The position numbers were made by a program, and so were the translations under genes. A stretch of DNA of 64,000 nucleotides from Caenorhabditis elegans (taxonomy: Eukaryota; Nematoda; Chromadorea; Rhabditida; Rhabditidae), in assembly GCF_000002985.6 (NCBI RefSeq), contig NC_003282.8, forward strand, positions 2,790,001 to 2,854,000. The letters are read 5' to 3'. This document shows, piece by piece, positions 22,870 to 33,805 of the stretch (the first letter of the stretch is position 1; each line of letters opens with the position of its first letter). The notes under the pieces were generated by a model. That model had not been told where the DNA came from. It did not search any database and was given only the letters and a program-made list of their open reading frames with translations.

Positions 22870-22990
22870 TTAGAGCACCCTTTGTTTCCATATCCATCCA
22901 AATCGGTATTATACTAATGGGTATGTTCATTCCAGCTCAAGTCAGCATGCAGGTTGGAGCAATAGAAATGATCGGCTTCCTGGCACACGT
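22870..22990 (-). pseudogene. Relic of the lipase last exon
   Basis: On the minus strand this stretch translates as EADHFYCSNLHADLSWNEHTH, then a stop, then YNTDLDGYGNKGC. It aligns with the lipase exon 8 segment EADGLYCVNQQVDLSWNDHTHYFNTDLNVYG-DLGC. The stop directly follows the catalytic-His motif. Nucleotide identity is high across AAATCGGTATTA and CCAGCTCAAGTC. No other lipase exons are visible nearby. Confidence 0.8.
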
Positions 22991-23504
22991 TTCAAACGGT
23001 TTAACGCCTCTGAGAAGTTTTTGTGTCGAATTTCAATTTCAACAGGTACTTCAAAAGGTACAACAGGTACTAGCCTTGCGAAAAAAGGGTGGCACAAACA
23101 TTTTGGAATTTTGGTAGAATTTTCATAGATTTGGATTCTAAATTTTTTAAAAATATTATTGGTACGTTTTTGGACCAAGATGTCAATTTTCAGACGCGCT
23201 AGAGGTTTGGATTAATATACGCACTGAAAGCCACAAAAAATCAAATTTGCGGTCAAAGTTTGAAAGTTTGGAATGAAAAAAACTATGAGATACTTATTTT
23301 TGCTCATTATCAGCTGAATTGATAAAAAATTAAAAGATTCAAGTTCTCATTACGGATATTGTAGGAACGTCGTTGATGTGGGGATTAATATACCCACTGG
23401 AAGCCACAACCAATCAAATTTGCGGTCAAAGTTTGAAAGTTTGATAAAATTGATATCGTTCTTTTTCTTACATATTTTTATGCATCTGAGTAGTGCTAAA
23501 CTTC

Positions 23505-23815
23505 CAAAAATTCAAAATTGTAGGGTGCATCTGAAGTCTTGAGAACGAAAATCCAAAGGGTCCCCCCTTTTGATAAAAATATAAAAAAAACCCTTTGGAT
23601 TTTCGTTCTCAAGACTTCAGATGCACCCTACAATTTTGAATTTTTGGAATTTTAGCACTACTCAGAGGCATAAAAATTTGTAAGAAAAATAATGTCAGAA
23701 CGATATCAATTTTACTCGGAATTTTTTTTGAAGCTTTTTATCAAAAGGGGGGACCCTTTGGATTTTCATTCTCAAGACTTCAGATGCGCCCTACAATTTT
23801 GAATTTTTGGAGCTG
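23505..23815. repeat. Foldback plus third copy (CTTGAGAACGAAAATCC)
   Basis: 23505-23575 and 23585-23660 are inverted copies (CAAAATTGTAGGGTGCATCT and its inverse). A third copy follows at 23740-23812, and a further one is at 29875-29960. Confidence 0.75.
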
Positions 23816-23819
23816 ACTT

Positions 23820-24470
23820 TCCTTGTTAGCAGTTTCTAAAAAAAACTGGAAGCTTCTGGAGTGTTCCAGAATCATCTGGAAACTTGTTGAATTTTCTAGA
23901 AAAGTCTGGAAACTTCTAGAAATTTTTAAGAATAATCAGGAAACTTCTAGCAAAATCTGGGAACTTCTAAAATTTCCTAACACGACCTGGAAACTTATTT
24001 TTACTTTCTAGAAAAGTCTGGAAAGGTCTAGAAAAACCTGAAAAATTCCCGAATTTTTTTAGAATAATCTGGAAATTTCTTGAAATTTTTAGAATATTCT
24101 GGAAACTTATTTTGAATTTCTAGAAAAATCTTGAAACGTCTAGAAAAATCAGGAAAACTCCAGATTTTTTTCAGAATAATCTGGAAACTTCTTGAAATTT
24201 ATAGTTACATCTGGAAACTTCTAGAAAAATCTGGGAACTTCTATAATTTCCTAAAACAATCTGGAAACTTCTAAAAATCCGGAAACTTCTAGAATTTTTA
24301 AAAATATTCTGGAAACTTCCATAATTATTTAGAATAATCTGGAAACTTCTTGAACTTTCCAGTTATATCTGAAAACTTCTAGCAAATTCTGAGAACTTTT
24401 AAAACTTTCTAAAACAATCTGGAGACTTCTAGAATTTTGTAGAATATTCTGGAAACTTCTTGAACTCTCA
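23820..24470. repeat. Degenerate tandem repeat, CTGGAAACTTCTAGAA type
   Basis: About 25 loosely conserved units (roughly 20-45 bp) of AATCTGGAAACTTCTAGAA. No coding signal. Confidence 0.75.
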
Positions 24471-24567
24471 TTAAATTTGAATTTACAACAAAATCAATAA
24501 AAACAATTCGAACATCAAGTTATTTATTCTCAAATTCAAATGGTCATCATCAAGCGGCATCAATGTT

Positions 24568-27500
24568 TCACTTCTCGACAGTCTTCTCCTTCTTCACACT
24601 CTTCTCGTCTTTCTTCGATCCTTCTTTAGTCTTTTCATCTTCTGACTTCTTAGCTTCTTCTTTTTTGATTTTATTTCCCTTAGCTTTCTCGCTCTTCTTG
24701 CTCTTTGAGCTCTTCTTGCTTTTCTTACTCTTTTTGGTGGCCTCTTCCTCCGTCATCGTACTTGGATCGACCATGAACGACGTGTCCAGCTCGATATCGT
24801 CTACATCGGATCCAATATCGTACATCACGTTGCATGTCGGATCGTACCACACTTTGTCCAGAACAACGTTGGGAAGTACCGGCGCCTGCAGAATCTGCAA
24901 AACATACATGATTTTTTTTCAGTTGTCTCTGAAAATATGAGGTAGGCTAGCCAAAGGCTCTTTGCGTGAGCCTCAAAAACTTACATCAGGCTCCATGGGA
25001 ATGAAGATTGGTCCCATCTTTTTGAACTTCGATGTTCTAGTGTCCGATTTGTGCTGTAGAGCGTTCTTCTTCATGTGGGCCCGGATCTTCTGAAGGTTGG
25101 CTTGAGTCTCCAGAAGCTTCTTCTTCATTTCTGTGTTCTTTGGAGTTGGAGATGTAGCCTCGCTCTTCTCACTCTTTTCAGATGGATACTGGAATAATGA
25201 TTGTTTTCTGGGATTATCAAAATAGTTCCCAAAACCGTACCTTTTTCTTCGTCTGAACTTCCTTCTTCTGAGCTGCCTGAGTCTCTCGAAGTTTTGCACC
25301 AGGTTTTGGAGCCGCTTGAGTCTTCGGAGCAGCTGGTTTCTTCTTGAAGTACTTCTTGAAGTTGCAAGCGAAAAGTCCGACATTTACGATCATAGATAGC
25401 AAAAAAATAATACAAAGAGGCATTTTAAGCCAGCTATAATCGTCACCAGCCTTCTTAATTCCAGCAGCAAGTTTCGGACAGTAATTCTCATCACAGATGT
25501 CGACGTTCATCTGAAAAAGGTTTAGATATAGATTTTAGATTTTTTTGAACATGAAGTTTTGAATTTACCGTTTTGAAAGCTCCAGTTTAAGTATAATCAT
25601 GAGTTGGGTCTTACCGCGAAACTCGACGGAGCTTAGATCTCATGAATATACTTAAGTGTAAGCTCTAAACTAGCTAAATTTGAATTTCTTGCTATGAAAT
25701 TGAAAACCTGATTTCATACCGATTTAAGTCCTGGTTAACTTACCGAACAAGTCATATTGCTGAGCATCTCTGAAGTTTCCGTAATCGGAAGTTCTTGTTC
25801 TGGCTGAATTATTGATTCAGCTGGTCTGTGTGAAGTTTGTGTAGCCTTTGTAGTTGTTGCAGTCGTTAGAGGGAGCGCGGCTTCCGTTGTGTCAGGCTTC
25901 TGGGGTGAAGTCGTAGGATTTGTGACTGGTGTCTTTGCACTCTGTGGAGAAGACGTAGCTTCATCCGTTGTCTCATTCTTTTGGTTTGAAGTCGTAGGAT
26001 TCTGTGTAGCGACTGGTGTCGTTGTACTCTGTGAAGGGGACGTGGCTTCTTCTGTTGAGTCAGGCTTCTGAGGTGAAGTCGTAGGCTTCAGTGTGGTGGT
26101 TGGTGTCGTTGTCGTAGGTGGAGAAGACGTAGCTTCATCCGTTGTCTCATTCTTCTGGTTTGAAGTCGTAGGATTCTGTGTGGTGACTGATGTCGTTTCA
26201 TTCTGTGAAGGGGACGTGGCTTCTTCCGTTGTGCTATGCTTCTCGGGTGAAGTCGTAGGCTTCAGTGTGGTGGTTGGTGTCGTTGTCGTAGGTGGAGGCG
26301 GTGTTGGCGTTGTCTGAAATTTCGAAAAAAAAATTAATTTCAAAACCAGATTTAAATTTCATGATGCTAAGAAAGTGCATTGAAAAGTTGTGCAATTTCT
26401 TCAAATTATTAAACGAATTTCTGGCTGTAGGCGTTTCGTGCGTGGTTCAGTTTATCGGAGAAGCTGCAGTACTTTTTTTATTTTTTATTTTTTTTGAAAA
26501 TTGAGAAACGAAAAGTTTTGTTCATCAAAATGAAATTTCTGAATTATCCCTGAGTTTTTCTCTATTCACCGAATTTAAAGCAACAAAAAAAAAACATCGA
26601 AAAATCAAACATTTCTGTTGTATTTGTCAAATGCAAATTGTCAAATTATCGAACACATTTGTATTTCTCAGGCTGTCCCATTGCTCTCCTGCACACGAAA
26701 GGCGGGAAAATATTTTTTTGAACATTTGTGACGTCACAGCGCATTTCGAATAATTTTTTTCAATTTAAGCGTCGATTTTCGCCAAATTTTTAAAAATCAT
26801 TTTTCAAATAACTTTATCGTGTTAATTTATACAATTGATATTTCACCGAAATTCTGAAAAACTTAGCAGGTTAAGTGAAGAAATTGAAGCAAATTATGAA
26901 AAATTTTACGAAAACCGACGCTTAGATTGAAAAACAATGATTCGAAATGCGCTGTGAAGTCACAAATTTTCAAAAAATATTTTCCCGCCTTGTGCTCACT
27001 AGTCAGTTAGGGCTCCCTGTTATGAAAAATATATTCCCGCAGATCGTACAGCTTTCACGGTAAGAGTAAAACCTTTGAAAATATCGAATTTCCATGATTT
27101 CACTATTTTCTGTGCAACTTCAGACGAAGCTAGGGCTTCCATGAGGTCGCCGCAACGGTGCCTCCGCCACCCTCAGCGGTCGCCGCGCCGGCCTCACGGC
27201 GTCACCCAAGCCGCATGTAATTATGTAAAGTGCGGCGCGGAACCCCGAACGTGTCGGCCGCTTCCAAACAACTACCACTTCGCACTACGTTGCACACACA
27301 CACACGCCCGCATTTTGCGCCTCACTCAGCTGGGAGCCCTATGTTCAGTGGAGCCGTGGTACAGCCAGACACCACGTGTTATGAAAAATAAAAAATTTTT
27401 GCTTGTCAGTTTTGAGTTTTTTGTTTCAATATTTGACTAACGGATGATAGCCAATTTCCGAAAAATTTTAAACTCGGCAATTGAGCTGAACTTGAACATT

Positions 27501-28437
27501 ATTCGTTAAACTTACCACTTTTTCCTTCGTTGTCGCGTTCTCCAATGTAAAAGTTGTTGTCAAGGGAGTGGTGGTTTGAGTCGCGGTTGCAGAAGTGTTC
27601 GATGAATCATTGACTACTGAAATTGAATCGATTTTATTGGAAAGCAGTTTTTTTTTAATTGAAACTAACCACTTGTACTTGCCGACTTGCACTTTTTGTC
27701 TAAATGATGAGATTTACACCATTGAAGTCCTCCTACAATAATATAACGAGGATTAATAATTCATCGACGAATAAAAACTAACCTTCGCATCTCTGATCTC
27801 TCAGTTGTGCACTTGAAGTCTTTTTTGGCGTTCCAGCTCCACACAGAACGTCCTCTTGGCCATTTTCAAAGTCTGAAGTTTGTTTAAATAAGTATCATAA
27901 CTACTTCTCTAATCAATTTGTTTTCGAATGAAAGACCAGAAAAACAAATTCCGATTACCTTTCTTGCAAACTTCATCCGAAACATTTGTACTAACTACGG
28001 TGCACGTACAGTTGGGGTGTTCGAAGTTCGTCCGTTTCTTGCAGAAAGATGATGGATCTGGAAAAAAAATTAATTTGGCATTCGCCGAAAAATTCTGACG
28101 TCGAATTTCGAACTGCTTCTCAAGTTTTTCAATGAACACTTTTTGTTATTTAATTAATCAAATGTTTTTCTCCATTCCTACTTTTTTTAAAATTTTAAAA
28201 AGTTGAGTCATCCAATCAGAATAGGCAGTTTTGTATTTTCGCCGAAGAGAGGCAACCTACCATTTATGGAACGAATATCCCGTGAGAAATTGCCCAATCC
28301 AATTGAAAACTGAACAAGGACCACGAAGAGGATGAACGTTAAAAACGCTCGATTTTTGATCGGAACTGCAAAAAAAAGAAGTGATAAATTTTCAAAATTT
28401 TAGGCCAGAAATCGTGAACACTTTTAATTATAAACAT
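24568..28437 (-). CDS. Mucin-like single-pass membrane protein with Lys-rich cytoplasmic tail
   Basis: Minus-strand exons: 28261-28365, 27959-28057, 27783-27872, 27670-27732, 27516-27616, 25744-26313, 25241-25510, 24985-25188 and 24568-24894, in frame throughout. The first coding exon is probably 28422-28437 (MFIIK, 56-nt intron); an alternative is 29635-29641 with a GTTAGT donor. Total about 614 residues. Order: hydrophobic signal sequence (FLTFILFVVLVQFSIGLG), Cys-containing ectodomain (SFCKKRTNFEHPNCTC, VCKK, VLCGAGTP, LQWC), a Thr/Pro/Ser stalk of about 220 residues with imperfect repeats such as NPTTSNQKNETTDEATSS and SPQKPDTTE (many predicted O-glycosylation sites), a membrane segment (MPLCIIFLLSMIVNVGLFAC), then a highly basic tail with KKPAAPKTQAAPKP, a segment ending IFIPMEPDILQAPVLP, and a Lys/Ser/Glu-rich C-terminus. 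Inference: a surface-coat or cuticle-facing protein. No named family recognised. Confidence 0.82.
26668..27015. mobile_element. Palindromic element in the mucin-like gene intron
   Basis: GGCGGGAAAATATTTTTTTG and its inverse AAAAAATATTTTCCCGCC lie about 290 bp apart, with GTGACGTCACAGCGCATTTC inside one arm and its inverse in the other. Confidence 0.75.
27125..27345. repeat. GC-rich GTGCGGCGCGGAACCCCG repeat, copy 1
   Basis: Contains GTGCGGCGCGGAACCCCGAA, GTGTCGGCCGCTTCCAAA and a TAGGGCTTCC end. Related copies lie at 35825-35970 (inverted) and 59413-59600. Confidence 0.75.
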
Positions 28438-28737
28438 TCTAGCTGGACTTAATATAATAATTAAAAAAAAATATTCAAACTGCCTCCAAATCACCAATTG
28501 GCTAAACGAGGCGCGCTAGCGGAATATCGGAGTATCGTTGTTTTTTTTTTAATCGATTACGCATCGATTCCAAACCTTCGAAAATATCGATTTTTCCTTC
28601 AAACCTTTCCTGTTTTCACTATTTTCTATGCAAATTCAGCCGAAGCATGGGGCGTGGCCGAAAATTCTCTACTACCGTTTACCAATTTGGCTAATTTGCC
28701 AATCAACGTTGAAAAGTTTTGTACATCGAATCAGGGG

Positions 28738-29135
28738 TGGGCGGCAATTGCCGTTTGGCAAATCGGCAAAGTGCCGGTTTGCCGAATTGCCGGAAATTTT
28801 TAATTCCGGCAAATTGCCGATTTGCCGTTTGCCGGATATCAGATTTGCCGGAAATGTGTAGAGGGATTTTTTTATAAGACGGAAACACTTAAAACTGTGC
28901 CTTTTTAATTTTTTTCCCGTTTTCTTTTAGATATTTTCATAGAATTTCCTTACTTTTCAAAATAGTTGTAGGAACATTTTTAGGATGCGTTTAATTTTGA
29001 AATTTGAAATTTAAATTCTGTAATTTTCAAAAAAATAAGTGCAAAACCACAATTTGCCGAAAATGTTTGGCAATTGCCGGATGGCCGAATTACCGGAAAT
29101 TTAAATACCGCCACTTTGCCGATTTGCCGGAAAAA
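28738..29135. repeat. TTTGCCGG composite repeat, copy 2
   Basis: Blocks of GCCGATTTGCCGTTTGCCGG on both sides of a spacer with AAGACGGAAACACTTAAAAC, in the same order as at 8985-9420. Confidence 0.75.
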
Positions 29136-29150
29136 GTAATTAAAAGTAGC

Positions 29151-29345
29151 CATGCTTGGCTGGGGGCCTGGCTGTTTCATTACGGTTTGATCTACAAAAA
29201 ATGCGGGCATTTTTTGCCCAAAAAATGTGACGTCAGTAACGTTCTTAACCATACGAAATCAGTAGAGAACTCTGTGTCTCTTCTCCCGCATTTTTTGAAG
29301 ATCTACATAGATGAAGCCGAGATGAGACACTCTGACACCATGTGG
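29151..29345. mobile_element. CACGTGGTGCC hairpin MITE, copy 2
   Basis: GGCTGTTTCATTACGGTTTG, ATGCGGGCATTTTTTGCCC, TGACGTCAG, CTCTTCTCCCGCATTTTTTG and a terminal CTGACACCATGTGG match copy 1 and the other copies. Confidence 0.8.
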
Positions 29346-30729
29346 ACACAGTTGAGTTTTCACTGTTGAATTTGCCTGCCACTAGAAAAATTTAAATCTC
29401 GATTTCGCGAGCAATTGGGAAATCTCACGACTCGCAAAACAAAAATGTTCGTCGCAAGCGCCATTGAACTCCCGCCATTAACTAAAATACACGCGCTAGC
29501 GTTATAACAGAGTGTCGTTTGAAAATTGATTTTCTGATGGAAAACGTCATTTTTCCTAGAAAATCTTAATTTTCCCATAAAAATTCTTAGTACGTTTTGT
29601 AGGAAACCCTGTAAAAATCTTTAAAAAAACTAACTTTCCATTGTAGTTCTTGGAACTATTCCGATAATCGTTCGCAAGAATGATGACAAATCGATTGATA
29701 TATTTTCAACGGTGAAATGTTGATTGAAATTATGAATTTGTAATCATTTTCGTTCATTTTATACACATTTTTTCCACGTGGCATAAGGTCGATGAACAAG
29801 TTTCACGAAAAATAAAAATGATTTAATTAATTATTTTCAAAAAATTTTCACGAGGAAATGGAAAAAAGGAAAATCTCAAGACTTCAGATGCACCCTACAA
29901 TTTTGAATTTTTGGAATTTTAACACTACTCAGAGTCATAAAGATTTGTATGAAAAATAATGTCAGACCGATATCAATTTTACTCGGAATTTTTTTTTGAA
30001 GATTTTTATCAAAAGGTTTTTTTTTCTGGACCTAGATGTCAATTTTCAGACGCGCTACAGGGGTTTTTGTCTTGAATTCATTTTTTTACATACATATGAC
30101 TGCACTTTTTTGCAAAAAAAAAATTTTGGAATTTTGGGAGAATTGATATGGTAAAAAATTGCTAATTTTTTTTTAATATCAGGGGTACATTTCTGGAACC
30201 TAGATATTCCATCCCAGCCGCGCTACAGGGGTTTTTGTCTTGAATTCCAAATTCAACAGGTATATTCAGTTATTTTATTTTGAACTGCTTTCAACATGGT
30301 CGGTCAGTTGGTTGGAAAATGCCCACCTTGCAGTCATTGGAATCAACTACAATCAGAAGAACCGGATTGAGTTTTTACATCATTAATATTTATTATTTTA
30401 TTCCAATGTTAAAGTCCTTTAGTGATTCACTTTTCCCCAAAAAGCCAGAGAGCTAGAAAAAAAAGAGCCAAAAAGGGCCAAGAGAGACACTTTATTTTGA
30501 GCCTTAAAATGCGAAGAAAATTTCCGCAAGTGTTTCGAAAATTGGGCGAGGGACAAGTTTGGTCAGCAAAACAAATTTTCGTTTTGATGTAATTTGACAT
30601 TTTTTAGCACATTTAGCACACAATCAAAGTGTTTTGCATGATGTTTAACCATAAGCTGTGGCACCGGCTTATGACCGTTAACACTAGTCTTAAAAGTTCT
30701 TAGTTCCTATTTTCACTCTTGTAACTCCG

Positions 30730-33498
30730 ATGACTTACCTCAAGCTTTTTGGAATATTTATTCTACTACAATTGGCTAACGGGCAGTGCCGTCGGGAAGA
30801 AGACGACTTTATTGATGGGTTGTAAGTTTTCGCTGAATTTTTTGTTTTAAAAATTTATAATTTTTTCAAATGGTGAAAAAATGTTAGGAGGTTTCAATTT
30901 TAATGCTACAGTACCCACTACAATAACACTACAGTATCATTACTGTACCACTACAGGACTCCTACAATACCTTGGTACTATTCCCAAGTACAAAAAAAAA
31001 AAATACAAAATTGCAAAAAATTTGGCTATAATTTCAGAATTTCCGATTAAAATATTTTAAAATTATTTTCAAAAATTAAAATTTTGAAATTCGCACCCAA
31101 ATTATTGGACAAAAATTTGCTAATTTGAATTTCTCACTGAAAAAAATTAAAGTCCGAATTTGGCGATTGTCTGCGAGAAAAACACAAATTTAAATTTTGC
31201 GCCAATTTTTAAAAAATTTTAATTACGCGCCAAAAATTTATTCTGAAATTTTCTTCTGAACTTGAATCTGACACGGATTTCTGGCTTACCTCATAAATTG
31301 AAATGGCAGAGTTTGCCGAACTAGGCCATTTTGGCTCGACCATATCTGGGGTAGATTTACAGCGCGTTGCGTGTCGCGTCGCGGCTCGATTTTAGTTATA
31401 AAACTAAATACATTTGTGCGTGTGGAGTACACGACTTTCCCACGCGTTGTCCGGCAGGCGATTGACAATGGAGCGCGGAAAATTCGATGAAGACACGAGG
31501 TTTCAAAGTGCCTCATTTTGATTTGAACTTCGAAAAATGCGGGAGAAGAGACGCAGACTTTTCAACTGATTTCGCATGGTTGAGTGTGCTGACGTCACAT
31601 TTTCCTGGGGGAAAATTCCCGCATTTTTTGTAGATCAAACCGCAATGAGACAGCCTGACACCACGTGTGAGGAAGGCCAGATGTATGATAGAAAATTCCA
31701 TTTTTGAAAATTCCGGCAGTGAAAATTAATTTTTCAAAAATTTATATTTTCCTGTAAATTTTGTCAAAAAGTAAATTTTTTTTAGTATTCAAGTACTTTG
31801 GCGGAACATTAAAATTTTTTAGGTGCTACTCTTTCCCAACAGGACCTCTAAAATTCAACGATGCTCAAAACGCATGCCACTCGATGAATCAGCACTTGGC
31901 AATTGTGCAAAGCTATGTTCAAGTCAACTTTTTGTCGAGTAAGCTTATTTTTAAAATCCTGAAAAGTAAATTTCTAAAATTTCAGCCCTTATCCGCACTC
32001 GCCTTGGAGTTTCCACTGGGAAATTCTGGATCGGATTGAGCCGCCCGTCTGTCAAATTGGGGTACCAATGGGATGACGGATCTCAGGTGGTTTGGTCGAA
32101 TTTTGATCCAAGTCGGTTTATCGTACCTCTAAGATTTAATAGAAATTCTAAGGTTTCAGATAAAATCCAAAACAATCGATTTGTTGCTGAAAATCTGTTG
32201 AACGGGAAGTGGCAGACAATGTGCGGGCAGGTGGCTCTACCATTCGCTTGCAGTTATGATCCGAATGGTAAGCGCCATATCTCGGTTCATTTGCTAGATA
32301 TCAAAAAAAAAAGTTAACTTCATACTTGTAGAGAAATAAATGATACATATTTTGATAGTTTAAAGTTTTTTGATAAAACTAAGTAAAACCGAGATATTAG
32401 CGGTCAAAATTAGACAAAAAAATATTTTCAGAAAAATTCACGACTGTGGCAATTGAAACCTCAACTACTACAAAACCAAGTAAGTTTGGGAGCTTGCACT
32501 TTGAAATTGTAGTTAAATAGAGTTGTAGGTAGAGAGGCATGTAGTAGGCGCGTTGATAGGCAGGCATACGATAGGCGTAGGTAGGCAAGCATGTGAAACT
32601 TTTCCAGATTTTAGGCTTTTTTGTCCGTCTGAAAAACCATCTGAATGGTAAATTTCAGATCATGTTACTACATCAACAATTGAAACTTCGACTACAACGA
32701 AATCAAGTGAGTTTCAGATACTTTTCTTGAAAAGTTGAAAAGGCACAAATTTAAGTTGATTGTCTATCAATACAATTCCAGAACCCAGTGTGACTTGCTT
32801 GTTCATGTATGACACCCAATCTTCTGGAATTAGCACCTCTGCGATTTCTACTTATAAAACGGTACTAAATTCCTTCATATTTCCATTCAAACCATATTTT
32901 TCAGTACTTCAACTTTGCGATTTTCATAGCAAGCAAACTGAATGACAAGACAATGTTAACCGGGTACATTGATAATTTCGGATACTCTACTGGCCTCAAT
33001 GATCATGAGAATTATCCGACTGATCATTATAATAATTTGAATAACATACCATTCCCAATTGACGGCACTGACGATAATATCGATCTAGATTTGAAAGAGT
33101 TAGTTTTAAAGTTGCAGTTTTGAAGTGCGCCCGACATTTTCCGGGTTCATTGTTCTAAAAATTTAAGCGTTGACGGATCTCTAGCAACTGCTTCTTGGAC
33201 TCCACCAGTCGCAGATCAAACATGCATGATATTTATATCAGCTGCGTGAGTTTTTGTGAAATTGCACTGAAAAACTGATTTTTTGCTGAAACTTCCATTT
33301 TCCAGCCCAGAAGCCGAATACGGTGGTACCACAATCAAATCCACCTACACCTCCTTTGGTACAGTAGTCGGAGTACTGGTTGGTGGAGCCACTTCAATTC
33401 CTGGGCTCTCAATTGACACAAATGTGATTGCTGCTCCAGCGTTGTCGGATTCGGACGCCGATGCTGTTGTGAGCAAGCTCCTGGAGCTTTTGCTTTGA
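30730..33498 (+). CDS. Secreted C-type lectin-like protein with C-terminal VWA-like domain (lectin 1)
   Basis: Exons 30730-30821, 31823-31938, 31986-32267, 32432-32479, 32659-32706, 32782-32861, 32905-33098, 33168-33245 and 33306-33498; 376 residues. The signal peptide is MTYLKLFGIFILLQLANG. The CTLD runs from about residue 21 (CRREEDDFIDGLCYSF) through FWIGLSRPS, YQWDDGSQVVWSNFDP and ALPFACSYDP. No EPN/QPD sugar-binding triplet is visible, and WND is replaced by SNF. Two short Thr-rich repeat exons (TTVAIETSTTTK, VTTSTIETSTTTK) act as a linker. The C-terminal domain starts VTCLFMYDTQSSG (a degenerate MIDAS-like DxxSS) and resembles a von Willebrand A fold (inference). Intron 1 holds a MITE half (31493-31670), and intron 4 holds a GTAGGCA repeat. 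Likely a clec family gene; I do not assign a number. Confidence 0.88.
31493..31670. mobile_element. CACGTGGTGCC hairpin MITE, copy 3
   Basis: ATGCGGGAGAAGAGACGCAG, GACGTCACATTTTCC, CCCGCATTTTTTGTAGATC and CCTGACACCACGTG show the element within intron 1 of lectin 1. Confidence 0.75.
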
Positions 33499-33805
33499 GT
33501 TTAAGCCTGTAAAACTATTTTGGAATAAAATTGTTTATACTATTCAGTCCAACCTTTGATACGTGGCCGCTAAAAGAGCATAGTTCGGCCATCAGTTGAT
33601 TTTTACAAAACCATAAGTTCCATTACATTTCAAAGTACTGTTTGGCTCTCAATTTGCACGTAGCTAGTGCGATGAGGAATTTTCCTCTGACTGCCCTAAC
33701 TAAACTCTATCGTGGTTTTTAACCCGCTTTTTCGAGCTTCTTATCAATTCCTCTTTCTTTTTTTCTTTTCTCGTAATATTACCATCCCTTCCAGCAATTT
33801 TGAAA
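33499..33805. other. Short intergenic region between lectins 1 and 2
   Basis: Contains the 3' UTR of lectin 1 (GGAATAAAATTG) and a CCCTTCCAG at about 33787-33795 just upstream of the next ATG, a plausible spliced-leader acceptor. Confidence 0.5.

Larger units (their letters stand above)
22744..24567. other. Gene-free stretch with a lipase relic and repeats
   Basis: Holds the 3' UTR of the Cys-rich gene (AATAAAGT near 22830), a minus-strand relic of the lipase last exon (about 22870-22990), a foldback at 23505-23810, and a degenerate CTGGAAACTTCTAGAA tandem array up to about 24470. Confidence 0.6.
28438..30729. other. Repeat-filled stretch between the mucin-like and first lectin genes
   Basis: Includes the TTTGCCGG composite (28738-29135), a CACGTGGTGCC-type MITE (29151-29345) and several copies of a GACGCGCTACAGGGGTTTTT repeat (about 29875-30245). 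The only coding candidate is the possible alternative first exon of the mucin-like gene at 29635-29641. Confidence 0.5.

Noticed and set aside
25889-26317. Plus-strand frames of repeated GEDVASSVVSFFWFEVVGF
   Set aside because: Antisense shadow of the Thr/Pro-rich repeats of the minus-strand mucin-like exon.
30290-30372. Short frame MVGQLVGKCPPCSHWNQ
   Set aside because: It has only about 20 codons, lies in a repeat-rich stretch, and has no splice partners or promoter.
32123-32159. A possible small intron (GTACCT...TTTCAG) in lectin 1
   Set aside because: Removing it breaks the frame, whereas reading through is open and continues into the conserved VAENLLNGKW segment.
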